Part shown: piece by piece, positions 32,620 through 40,520 of the stretch
Numbering within the stretch: position 1 is the first letter of the stretch
How the letters are laid out: each line of letters begins with the position of its first letter
Assembly: GCA_902760755.1 (NCBI GenBank)
Contig: CACWHK010000002.1
Location: 1-64,000, forward strand
Direction: 5' to 3'
DNA length: 64,000 bases
From: an uncultured Lachnospiraceae bacterium
GTDB taxonomy: Bacteria > Bacillota > Clostridia > Lachnospirales > Lachnospiraceae
Program-made: the position numbers and the translations under genes
Notes under the pieces: model-generated
The model's input: only the letters and a program-made list of their open reading frames with translations
Database searches by the model: none
Told to the model about the DNA's origin: nothing

Positions 32620-34857
32620 ATGTTACGTTTAGACAGTTTTCCTACACATGAAAAGGACGGGATCCGCTATCGGCGAGGACGTGTCTATCCCTTCGGAGGG
32701 ACGCTTATGGCTGATGGGTCCGTGAACTTCTCGGTCTATTCCAAGGATGCGACCTCCTGCGAGCTTCTGCTGTTTCACGCCGGGGAGGAGGAGCCCTTCT
32801 TCCGCATTACATTTCCGGAGGAATTCCGGATCGGAAATGTATACTCCATGATCGTCTATGGTCTTAATTACGAGAATCTGGAATATGGCTACTGTATGGA
32901 CGGGCCCTATGAGCCAAAGAAGGGGCTTCGATTTAACAAAGAGAAGGTGCTGCTGGATCCTTACGCACGGCTGGTCAGCGGACGGGACCGGTGGGGAGAG
33001 AAGACCGGACCGGTCCGGGGGCGGGTGATTCCTTCGGACTATGACTGGGATGACGATAAGCCTCTGGAGATCCCCATGAAGGATCTGGTGATCTACGAGG
33101 CGCATGTGCGGGGCTTTACGAAGGATCCTTCCTCGGGCGTAAAGTACGGCGGAACCTTCGGAGGACTGGGGGAGAAGATCCCGTATCTTAAGGAACTGGG
33201 GGTCAACTGCGTCGAGCTTTTGCCCATCTTTGAATTCGATGAGCTGGAGAACCCGCGGACTGCGGAGGGAAAACGGCTCTATAACTACTGGGGATACTCC
33301 AGCGTGAACTTCTATTCTCCCAAGTCCGGCTACGCCGCTACGGGCTCCTGGGGGCTTGCGGCAGAGGAATTGAAGGGGACCATCAAGCGCCTGCACAAGG
33401 CGGGGATCGAGGTGATCCTGGATGTGGTCTTCAATCATACGGCGGAAATGGGGGCCGACGGACCGTACATCTCCTTCCGGGGGATCGACAACCGCACCTA
33501 CTACCTGCTGACGCCGGATGGAGAGTACTACAACTACAGTGGCTGCGGGAATACCATGAACTGCAACAATCCGGTGGTGCGGTATTTTATTCTGGACGTA
33601 CTCCGTTACTGGGTAACGGATTATCATATCGACGGCTTCCGGTTCGATCTTGCATCCATTCTGTCCAGGGACGAGAACGGCGAGCCCATGCAGAATCCGC
33701 CGCTTCTGGAGATCCTTGCACAGGACGTGATCCTGGGACGGGCCAAGCTGATCGCAGAGGCATGGGATGCAGCGGGGCTTTATCAGGTGGGACATTTCCA
33801 GTCCTGGGGACGCTGGGCGGAGTGGAACGGAAAGTACCGGGATACCCTTCGAAGATTTCTGCGGGGGGAGGCGGAGGCCTGGCCGGAACTGGTGCAGCGG
33901 CTGCAGGGGTCACCGGACCTCTACGGAAGCCGGGAACCCTCGGCCTCCATCAATTTCATCACCTGTCATGACGGCTTTACATTGTATGATCTTTTCTCCT
34001 ACAACGAGAAGCATAACCTGGCGAACGGAGAGGAGAACCGGGACGGGAACAACGAAAACTGCAGCTGGAACTGCGGAGCGGAGGGACCGACGGAGGATCC
34101 GGCGGTGAACGTTCTTCGAAGACAGCAGGTGAAGAATGCCATGGCAATCCTTCTTATGTCCCGTGGTGTGCCCATGCTGCTGGCGGGAGATGAATTCCTG
34201 AATACCCAGGGGGGCAATAACAACGCCTACTGCCAGGACGGACCCATCTCCTGGCTGGACTGGAGCGGGCTGTCCGGGAACGGGGACGTGTTCCGGTTTG
34301 TGCAGAAGATGTTAAAGCTTCGGCAGGAGCATCCGGTGATTCGGAGCAGCTGCTTTTGGACGGAGCATAATGCCAGCGGATATCCGGAGCTATCCTTCCA
34401 TGGGACGAATCCCTGGGACGTGGACCTTTATGCCCCGGCACTCTGCTTCGGTATGATGTATGCAGAGCCGGCAGCGGAATTCGGAACCCGTGATGACTGT
34501 TTCCTTTACTGTGCGGTAAATGCATTCTGGGAGGAGAAGACCTTCGGGCTTCCGATCCTGCCGGAGGGCTTTCAGTGGACGGTTTATGCATGCTCCTCGG
34601 ACGGAGAAGCGGGATCGGACGGGCGCGTGGTTAAGGGAGAGATACAGCTGCAGCCAAGAAGCCTGGCGGTGCTGGTGGGACAGAAACCGGGAATCGTGCT
34701 CGATTACGAGAAACCGGAGAGGGAGACAGAGGCAGAGAGTGTAGCAAAGAATACACCGGAGCAGAAACGGGGTAAAGAATCCGGGAAGGTGTCAGGAAAG
34801 AGAACAACGAAGACAGATGGACGACAGAAGACAGGGCGGAAAACTGAAAAAGGGTGA
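32620..34857 (+). CDS. glgX: Glycogen debranching enzyme, GH13 (GlgX/isoamylase type)
   Basis: Hydrolyses alpha-1,6 branches of glycogen or similar glucan. From ATG 32620 (AAGGAGG 6 bases upstream) it has 745 residues. A CBM48-like N-terminal domain is followed by the GH13 barrel with DVVFNH (Asp268), nucleophile Asp343 in GFRFDLAS, acid/base Glu380 in IAEAWD, and His450-Asp451 in TCHDG. The last 50 residues are a Lys/Glu/Arg-rich tail (QKRGKESGKVSGKRTTKTDG), not part of the fold, and the next gene starts inside its coding sequence. No glycogen synthase or phosphorylase genes are nearby. Confidence 0.94.
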   Translation: MLRLDSFPTHEKDGIRYRRGRVYPFGGTLMADGSVNFSVYSKDATSCELLLFHAGEEEPFFRITFPEEFRIGNVYSMIVYGLNYENLEYGYCMDGPYEPKKGLRFNKEKVLLDPYARLVSGRDRWGEKTGPVRGRVIPSDYDWDDDKPLEIPMKDLVIYEAHVRGFTKDPSSGVKYGGTFGGLGEKIPYLKELGVNCVELLPIFEFDELENPRTAEGKRLYNYWGYSSVNFYSPKSGYAATGSWGLAAEELKGTIKRLHKAGIEVILDVVFNHTAEMGADGPYISFRGIDNRTYYLLTPDGEYYNYSGCGNTMNCNNPVVRYFILDVLRYWVTDYHIDGFRFDLASILSRDENGEPMQNPPLLEILAQDVILGRAKLIAEAWDAAGLYQVGHFQSWGRWAEWNGKYRDTLRRFLRGEAEAWPELVQRLQGSPDLYGSREPSASINFITCHDGFTLYDLFSYNEKHNLANGEENRDGNNENCSWNCGAEGPTEDPAVNVLRRQQVKNAMAILLMSRGVPMLLAGDEFLNTQGGNNNAYCQDGPISWLDWSGLSGNGDVFRFVQKMLKLRQEHPVIRSSCFWTEHNASGYPELSFHGTNPWDVDLYAPALCFGMMYAEPAAEFGTRDDCFLYCAVNAFWEEKTFGLPILPEGFQWTVYACSSDGEAGSDGRVVKGEIQLQPRSLAVLVGQKPGIVLDYEKPERETEAESVAKNTPEQKRGKESGKVSGKRTTKTDGRQKTGRKTEKG

Positions 34858-35170
34858 TCTTATCCTGCTTCTTTGCATCCTGGCTCTTTCGGGTGTGATC
34901 TGGCTGGCGGTACATTTTCTAAAAGGAAAGGGTGCGACCGTCGTGATCACGGATGCGGATCATACCAGGATCACGCTTCCTCTGGATGAGGATACGGAGC
35001 AGCGGTTTTATTCCGGGGATGGCTGGAACGTGGTTGAGATCCGGGACGGGAGGGTGCGAGTCACCAGTGCGGACTGCCCGGAGCAGATCTGCGTGCATCA
35101 TAGTCCCATCGATACGACGGGAGAGACCATCATCTGCCTTCCACATAAGCTTACGGTGGAGGTGCAGTGA
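34817..35170 (+). CDS. NusG domain II-containing membrane-anchored protein
   Basis: A protein of 117 residues with a single N-terminal membrane segment (DLILLLCILALSGVIWLAVHFL) and an external NusG_II (DUF1312-type) beta-barrel (VRVTSADCPEQICVHHSPI ... GETIICLPHKLTVEV). The three cysteines in the CPEQIC and CLPHKL motifs are family hallmarks. It overlaps glgX by 41 nt and the next gene by an ATGA. This family is often next to Rnf or flavinylation genes, as I recall, which fits the apbE/rnf neighbourhood; its biochemical role is unknown. Confidence 0.9.
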   Translation: MDDRRQGGKLKKGDLILLLCILALSGVIWLAVHFLKGKGATVVITDADHTRITLPLDEDTEQRFYSGDGWNVVEIRDGRVRVTSADCPEQICVHHSPIDTTGETIICLPHKLTVEVQ

Positions 35171-35706
35171 TGAGTAAGAATAAAAGGATCGCATATCGCG
35201 GCTGCCTTCTGGCGCTGGCGCTGGTTCTTTCCTATCTGGAGAGCCTGATCCCGGTGTTCTACGGAGTGCCGGGGATCCGTCTCGGTCTGGCAAATATCGT
35301 GACGGTGTATACGCTGTACCGGCTTTCCGCAGCGGATGCATGCTTTGTGTCCGCAGGTCGGATCCTGCTCTCGGCGCTTCTCTTCGGAAATGTAGTGACC
35401 ATGATCTACAGTCTGGCGGGAGCGGCCTTAAGCCTCGGTGTGATGCTTCTGGCCAGGCCGATCCCAAAGCTTTCCGCCATGGGGGTCAGTGTCCTTGGCG
35501 GCGTGTTCCATAATATAGGACAGGTAGTGGCAGCGGCCTTTCTGCTGGAGACCGGAGGAATCCTTACATTTCTTTCCGTTCTTCTGCCGGTAGGAGCTGT
35601 GGCAGGAGCTGTGGTAGGTGTAGTGGCAGCAATCCTGATCCGGAGAGTCCCCATCGAGGATGCGCCGGACATGAGGGATGATAATAAAGATGACGGATCC
35701 ACGTGA
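35170..35706 (+). CDS. Gx transporter family / HepA_I-like membrane protein
   Basis: Polytopic membrane protein of 178 residues from ATG 35170 (ATGA overlap with the NusG_II gene). About five membrane segments; the family motif around VFYGVPGIRLGLANIVTVYTLY and the GRILLSALLFGN segment match the Gx transporter family, formerly called heptaprenyl diphosphate synthase component I. Structurally these resemble ECF-type S components. Paired with the NusG_II protein it is often found near Rnf genes; substrate unknown. Confidence 0.9.
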   Translation: MSKNKRIAYRGCLLALALVLSYLESLIPVFYGVPGIRLGLANIVTVYTLYRLSAADACFVSAGRILLSALLFGNVVTMIYSLAGAALSLGVMLLARPIPKLSAMGVSVLGGVFHNIGQVVAAAFLLETGGILTFLSVLLPVGAVAGAVVGVVAAILIRRVPIEDAPDMRDDNKDDGST

Positions 35707-35714
35707 AGGGTCCG

Positions 35715-35962
35715 ATGGGTTTTGGCGCGTTTTGTACAGTTGATATTGCGGATGATCCTGAGGGGGGGAGGAAGCTGTAGGCGGATACTGGCTAAGAAAA
35801 GACAGCTGCTTCTGGGACGGAGGCAAGAAGTCAACCTGGCATAAGACCGGTACAAAGACCTGGTGGTACGGGTCTGACGAGTGGTATGCCCATGGTAAAA
35901 CCTATAAGATCGACGGCACGGAATACCGGTTCGACAGGAACGGATACTGGGTTGAAAAATAA
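35715..35962 (+). pseudogene. Small gene split by a frameshift at a G7 tract
   Basis: From ATG 35715 the frame reads MGFGAFCTVDIADDPEGG and then hits a stop after the G7 run at 35762-35768. One base back, the frame continues for 65 codons: GGYWLRKDSCFWDGG, then WWYGSDEWYAHGKTYKIDG, then EYRFDRNGYWVEK and stop at 35960-35962, followed directly by a terminator. The Trp/Tyr/Gly repeats resemble cell-wall-binding repeats. With eight G residues the product would be about 82 residues. It could be a pseudogene, a phase-variable or -1 frameshifted gene, or a sequence error. This is the only gene-like content of 35707-36103. Confidence 0.6.
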
Positions 35963-35969
35963 CATAAAA

Positions 35970-36004
35970 AAATGCGGGGTTTGGGTTGCACAGACCCCGC
36001 ATTT
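35970..36004. terminator. Terminator after the split gene
   Basis: AAATGCGGGGT 35970-35980 pairs with ACCCCGCATTT 35994-36004 (11 bp, 13-nt loop). The run of A before it makes the minus-strand version a better terminator, but it most simply ends the gene fragment upstream. Confidence 0.75.
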
Positions 36005-36040
36005 CGTATAAAATAACTATATGTAGCGTAGATTATCGGG

Positions 36041-36070
36041 TTGTGTCGATATATGTTGTGTCGACATAAT
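36041..36070 (+). promoter_or_regulatory. Promoter and direct repeat before rnfC
   Basis: TTGTGT (36041-36046) and CATAAT (36065-36070) are 18 bp apart. A direct repeat, TTGTGTCGATATA at 36041-36053 and TTGTGTCGACATA at 36056-36068, covers the -35 box and nearly all of the -10 box. It is a candidate operator; the binding protein is unknown. Confidence 0.5.
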
Positions 36071-36103
36071 CTTTTTTCATAGAGGATCAGGAAAGGTATA
36101 AGG

Positions 36104-37330
36104 ATGGGCAGACTAACATTCCGGGGAGGAATTCACCCGGATGACGGAAAAAGGCTGACACAGGAGAAGCCGATCCGTGCGTATGTGACGCGCGGGGAGG
36201 CGGTGTATCCTCTCAGCCAGCATATCGGTGCGCCTGCAAAGCCCCTTGTGAAAAAGGGAGACCGGGTTTTGGCAGGGCAGAAGATTGCCGAGGCAGGTGG
36301 ATTTGTCTCGGCTAATATTCATTCCGCGGTTTCCGGAACCGTGAAGGCACTGGAGAAGCGTGAGGTACCCGGCAGCGGAAAGATGGACTGTATCGTGATC
36401 GACAATGACGGGACCTTCGAGGAGGTGGACTTTGCATCCGGGGTCCGTCCCCTGGAGGGCATGTTCCGCGAGGATGTGATTGCAGCCATCCGTGAGGCGG
36501 GAATCGTCGGCATGGGTGGTGCAGGCTTCCCGACGGATGTGAAGCTTTCTCCGAAGAATGAAGCGGACATCGATTGTATCATCGTGAACGGTGCGGAGTG
36601 CGAGCCGTATCTTACCTCGGATTACCGCCGGATGATGGAGGAGCCGGAGAAGATCGTGCAGGGACTGGCCATCGTTCTCGGGCTTTTCAAGGGAGCTCAG
36701 GGGATCATCGCCGTGGAGGATAACAAGCCGGAGGCCATCAGACTCCTTCGGGAGAAGGTGAAGGACGAGCCCCGGATCCGTGTGAATAAACTGAAGACCA
36801 AGTATCCCCAGGGTGCAGAGCGTCAGCTGATCTATGCCAACACGGGACGGTATGTGAATTCCAACATGCTGCCTGCGGATGCCGGCTGTATCGTGCACAA
36901 CGTGGATACCATTCTGTCCATCGGAACCTCCTACCGCGAGCTGATCGAAGCGGCTGGCGGCTTCGCAAAGGAGCCGGCCAAGGTGATCGCCGGCGGGCCC
37001 ATGATGGGGAAAGCCCTTTATACGCTGGATGTTCCCGTGACGAAGGGAACCTCTGCCATTCTCTGCCTCAGCCGTGATGCGGTCGCAGAGAGTACGCCCT
37101 CCCAGTGTATCAAATGCGGCAAGTGCGTCTCAATCTGTCCCGGACAGGTGGAGCCGTACCTTCTTGCGGATCTTGCGGAAGCAAAGGATATGGACGGATT
37201 CTTAAAGAATAACGGTATGGAATGCTGTGAGTGCGGCTGCTGCTCCTATGTATGCCCCGCAAAGCGCCATCTGACACAGACCATCGCAGGTACCCGTAAG
37301 CAGGTGCTTGCGAACAGGAAGAGGGGGTGA
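36104..37330 (+). CDS. rnfC: Rnf complex subunit RnfC
   Basis: Peripheral, NADH-side subunit of the ion-pumping ferredoxin:NAD+ oxidoreductase, 408 residues. An RnfC barrel-sandwich N-terminus (FRGGIHPDDGKRLTQEKPI), NADH/FMN-binding GMGGAGFPTDVKL and the GAECEPYLTSDYRRMM motif precede two 4Fe-4S motifs, CIKCGKCVSICPGQVEP and CCECGCCSYVCPAKRHL. It lacks the long C-terminal Ala/Lys tail of the E. coli protein. GGAAAGG is upstream of the ATG. It starts the operon rnfC-DG-E-A-B. Confidence 0.96.
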   Translation: MGRLTFRGGIHPDDGKRLTQEKPIRAYVTRGEAVYPLSQHIGAPAKPLVKKGDRVLAGQKIAEAGGFVSANIHSAVSGTVKALEKREVPGSGKMDCIVIDNDGTFEEVDFASGVRPLEGMFREDVIAAIREAGIVGMGGAGFPTDVKLSPKNEADIDCIIVNGAECEPYLTSDYRRMMEEPEKIVQGLAIVLGLFKGAQGIIAVEDNKPEAIRLLREKVKDEPRIRVNKLKTKYPQGAERQLIYANTGRYVNSNMLPADAGCIVHNVDTILSIGTSYRELIEAAGGFAKEPAKVIAGGPMMGKALYTLDVPVTKGTSAILCLSRDAVAESTPSQCIKCGKCVSICPGQVEPYLLADLAEAKDMDGFLKNNGMECCECGCCSYVCPAKRHLTQTIAGTRKQVLANRKRG

Positions 37331-37334
37331 GGGC

Positions 37335-39047
37335 GTGGCAGAAGAGAAGAAAGCAATGACTGCACCCGCGACGGAAGCGGCTGCTCCTGCTGCGGCACCG
37401 GCGGAGACGAAGTGGAAAATCTCCGCATCCCCGCATATCCGCAGCAAGAATTCCACAACCTCCATCATGGGAGATGTGCTGATCGCACTGCTTCCGGCGT
37501 CCGCCATGGGCGTCTATAATTTCGGTATGCGCGCGGCTCTGCTGATCCTGATCTGCGTGGTTTCCTGTATGGTATTTGAATACCTGTCCGAGCTTATCAT
37601 GAAGCGCCGGAATACGGTGCGGGACCTGTCCGCAGCCGTAACGGGACTTCTGATCGCGCTGAACCTGCCGGTATCGCTGCCCTTCTGGATGGCGATCCTC
37701 GGCTGCTGCTTCGCCATCGTAGTGGTAAAGCAGCTTTTCGGAGGCATCGGACAGAACTTTATGAACCCGGCCCTTGCGGCACGGTGCTTCCTGGTGCTGT
37801 CCTTCGTGGGGCCCATGACGAAGTTCACTCTGGATGCCGTAACCACGGCGACACCGCTTTCGGTTCTTCGGAATGAAGGCGTCGGTGCCATCAGTGTGTG
37901 GAACATGCTGCTGGGAACTGAGGCGGGAACCATCGGAGAAACCTCCGTGGCAGCCCTGCTGATCGGAGCCCTTTACCTTCTGCTCCGACGGGTGATCCGT
38001 CTTACGATCCCGCTTTTCTACATGGGCAGCTTTGCAATCTTTATCGTGATCTACGCGCTGACCCAGGGCATGGAGGCATGGGCAGTGGTCCGCTTTACCG
38101 CAGCACATCTTTGCGGCGGCGGTCTGGTTCTCGGTGCATGCTTCATGGCAACGGACTATACCACTTCTCCCATTACCGAGAAGGGTAAGATGATCTACGG
38201 AATCCTGCTGGGACTCCTTACCTTCTGCTTCCGGATCTACGGCAGCAGCGTGGAGGGTGTCTCCTATGCCATCATCATCAGCAATCTGCTGGTACCCATG
38301 ATCGAGATGATCACGAAGCCGAAGGCCTTCGGTCATGGCTATGAGAAGAAGCCCCTTTCCGAAAACCGCGGCTGGCTTACACCGGTGGTCCTGGACGAGG
38401 AAGGAAAGCCGGTTCCGGAAAGCAAGGAGGATAAGAAGGAGCGTCCGCTCCGGATCGTAATCTCCATCTGTCTTATTGCAGTGATCTCCGGTGCGCTGCT
38501 TGGTCTTGTATATACCATCACCAAGAAGCCCATTGAGGATACGGCAGAAAAGAAGAAGCAGGAATCCTATCGCGCGGTTCTTTCGGATGCGGATACTTAC
38601 GTTGATGCGGAGCTTCCGAAGGATGTGGATAAGCTTCTTGAAGATAGCGGGATCACGGGGGTTACCCTGGAAAGCCGCGTAGAGGCGAAGAAGGGGGACG
38701 CGGTCACCGGAGAGATCTGGATCGTAACAACCCATGACGGTTATGCCGGAGATATCCGGATGGCGGTGGGATTAAAGGACGGTCAGGTGACCGGCGTTGA
38801 GATGCTGAAGATCGGTGAGACCACCGGCCTCGGCATGGAAGCAAGAGATAATCCGGCCTTTACGGCACAGTATAAGGAGAAGCAGGTGGAGCAGTTCCGG
38901 GTTGTAAAGACAGCCCCGGCTGCAGAGGATGAGATCCAGGCAATCACCGGTGCAACCATCACCTCGAAGGCAGTTACAAATGCGGTCAATGCGGTGCTGG
39001 CAGCCGGACGTGCCGAAGCGTCGGAAGGAGGTGCGGACCATGAATAA
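37335..39047 (+). CDS. rnfDG: Fused RnfD-RnfG subunit of the Rnf complex
   Basis: A single 570-residue protein carrying two normally separate subunits. After a disordered Ala/Pro/Glu N-terminus, residues about 30-350 are RnfD, with ten or so membrane segments and the covalent-FMN motif in LDAVTTATPLS. A charged linker (about 350-368) leads to RnfG: one membrane segment (IVISICLIAVISGALLGLVYT) and the external flavodomain with ETTGLGMEARDNPAF and the FMN-attachment ITGATITSKAV near the end. GTG 37335 follows GAGGGGG 7 bases upstream. No stop or frameshift occurs at the junction. It overlaps rnfE by 8 nt. Confidence 0.94.
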   Translation: MAEEKKAMTAPATEAAAPAAAPAETKWKISASPHIRSKNSTTSIMGDVLIALLPASAMGVYNFGMRAALLILICVVSCMVFEYLSELIMKRRNTVRDLSAAVTGLLIALNLPVSLPFWMAILGCCFAIVVVKQLFGGIGQNFMNPALAARCFLVLSFVGPMTKFTLDAVTTATPLSVLRNEGVGAISVWNMLLGTEAGTIGETSVAALLIGALYLLLRRVIRLTIPLFYMGSFAIFIVIYALTQGMEAWAVVRFTAAHLCGGGLVLGACFMATDYTTSPITEKGKMIYGILLGLLTFCFRIYGSSVEGVSYAIIISNLLVPMIEMITKPKAFGHGYEKKPLSENRGWLTPVVLDEEGKPVPESKEDKKERPLRIVISICLIAVISGALLGLVYTITKKPIEDTAEKKKQESYRAVLSDADTYVDAELPKDVDKLLEDSGITGVTLESRVEAKKGDAVTGEIWIVTTHDGYAGDIRMAVGLKDGQVTGVEMLKIGETTGLGMEARDNPAFTAQYKEKQVEQFRVVKTAPAAEDEIQAITGATITSKAVTNAVNAVLAAGRAEASEGGADHE

Positions 39048-39939
39048 ATGTGTGGAACGCCTCTATAACGGCGTGATCAAAGAGAACCCTACCTTTGTGC
39101 AGATGCTGGGCATGTGTCCCACCCTGGCAGTTACCTCCTCGGCCATCAACGGTCTGGGCATGGGACTTGCCACCACGGCGGTGCTTACCGCCAGCAACCT
39201 GATGATCTCGGCCCTTCGGAAGGTGATCCCGGATAAGGTTCGTATTCCGGCATTTATCACCATCATCGCTTCCTTTGTGACCATCATCAGCTTCCTGATG
39301 CAGGCCTATACCCCGGAGCTTTATGACAGTCTGGGCGTGTTTATCTCGCTGATCGTAGTGAACTGTATCATCCTCGGACGCGCGGAGGCCTACGCCTCCA
39401 AGAATCCCGTGATCCCGTCGGTTTTCGACGGTCTGGGCATGGGCCTTGGCTTTACGGTAGGTCTTACGCTGATCGGTATCATCCGTGAGTTCCTGGGAGC
39501 CGGCAAGATCTTCGGTTTTGAAGTGACAACTGAGCTCTGGGATCCCATCGCAATCTTTACCTCGAATCCGGGAGCATTCTTCGTGCTGGCATTCCTGATC
39601 GCGGGGATCAATGCATTTGCCATCCGCAAGGCAAAGAAGACCGGCGGCAAGCCGAAGCTTCGCAGGATCGATACCTGTGCGGGATGCACCAACCTTTCCT
39701 GTGCGGGACGTCGCATGGCGGACTGCCCGGAGGGAGAGGACATAGGGACGACGGAAGCGTCTCCCGCAAAGAAGGAGTTTTTTGATATCGAAAATGACGT
39801 GGATGTAAAGGCGGCCATCGACAAGCCGGGGGCTGCGGAGGTAAAGAACGCGGAGCCTCTGGAGGGAACCATGACTCTGGATATGACCACCGGCAAGGTT
39901 ACCTACACATCACCGAAGGAAGAGGAGGGTAAGGAATGA
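39040..39939 (+). CDS. rnfE: Rnf complex subunit RnfE with Cys-rich tail
   Basis: Membrane subunit of the Rnf pump, one of the RnfA/RnfE pair that cradle a 2Fe-2S cluster in the membrane. From ATG 39040 (GGAAGGAGG upstream) it has 299 residues, about 80-100 more than usual. The RnfE core has NPTFVQMLGMCPTLAVTSSA (with the cluster-region Cys) and VVNCIILGRAEAYA. The extra tail holds Cys213, Cys216, Cys221 and Cys229 (DTCAGCTNLSC, then CPEGED), a C-x2-C-x4-C-x7-C pattern, followed by an acidic segment. The tail could bind a metal or Fe-S cluster; this is inference. Confidence 0.94.
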   Translation: MNKCVERLYNGVIKENPTFVQMLGMCPTLAVTSSAINGLGMGLATTAVLTASNLMISALRKVIPDKVRIPAFITIIASFVTIISFLMQAYTPELYDSLGVFISLIVVNCIILGRAEAYASKNPVIPSVFDGLGMGLGFTVGLTLIGIIREFLGAGKIFGFEVTTELWDPIAIFTSNPGAFFVLAFLIAGINAFAIRKAKKTGGKPKLRRIDTCAGCTNLSCAGRRMADCPEGEDIGTTEASPAKKEFFDIENDVDVKAAIDKPGAAEVKNAEPLEGTMTLDMTTGKVTYTSPKEEEGKE

Positions 39940-40508
39940 ACATTTTCTTGTTTGCCATCTCGGCAGCCCTCGTGAATAACGTGGTTCTGGTTCAGTTCCA
40001 GGGCCTCTGTCCCTTCCTCGGGGTGTCGAAGAATACGAAAACCGCAGCAGGCATGGGCGGTGCGGTCATCTTTGTCATGACACTGGCCAGCACGGTCACC
40101 AGTATCGTGTACTACTACGTGCTGACGCCCCTGGACCTGCAGTACCTGAACACCATTGCATTTATCCTGATCATCGCAGGACTTGTGCAGTTCGTGGAAA
40201 TGTTCCTGAAGAAGAAGGTACCGTCACTGTACCGGGCGCTGGGTGTATACCTGCCGCTGATCACGACAAACTGTGCGGTTCTGGGTATCGCCATCAGCAA
40301 TGTGCAGGATGATCTGTCTGTGGGAGAGAGCATCCTGAACGGATTCTTCTCCGCGGTGGGCTTTGCCATCGCCATCACGATCCTGGCCAGCATCCGTGAG
40401 AAGATGGAACGTAACAATGTACCGAAGGCATTTCAGGGAGGCCCCATCATCCTGATCGCCGCAGGTCTTATGGCTCTGGCCTTCCAGGGCTTCTCCGGGC
40501 TTTTGTAG
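39936..40508 (+). CDS. rnfA: Rnf complex subunit RnfA
   Basis: Membrane subunit of 190 residues with six predicted segments, the partner of RnfE. Motifs NNVVLVQFQGLCPFLGVSKN and LPLITTNCAVLGIAI hold the conserved cysteines near the membrane middle. It overlaps rnfE by 4 nt (ATGA) and precedes rnfB by 12 bp, consistent with a tightly coupled operon. Confidence 0.97.
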   Translation: MNIFLFAISAALVNNVVLVQFQGLCPFLGVSKNTKTAAGMGGAVIFVMTLASTVTSIVYYYVLTPLDLQYLNTIAFILIIAGLVQFVEMFLKKKVPSLYRALGVYLPLITTNCAVLGIAISNVQDDLSVGESILNGFFSAVGFAIAITILASIREKMERNNVPKAFQGGPIILIAAGLMALAFQGFSGLL

Positions 40509-40520
40509 GAGGTGGCAGGT

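Noticed and set aside
35707..35805. A second frame through the small split gene (VRWVLARFVQLILRM...)
   Set aside because: It has no link to the wall-binding-like repeats and no ribosome site; the ATG 35715 frame plus one slip gives a more sensible protein.
36041..36070. Rex operator upstream of rnfC
   Set aside because: Rex sites are inverted repeats around TTGTTAA; here the TTGTGTCG units are direct repeats.
37110..38735. A 541-codon antisense frame over rnfC and rnfDG
   Set aside because: Low-complexity His/Gly/Arg composition and full overlap with conserved genes.
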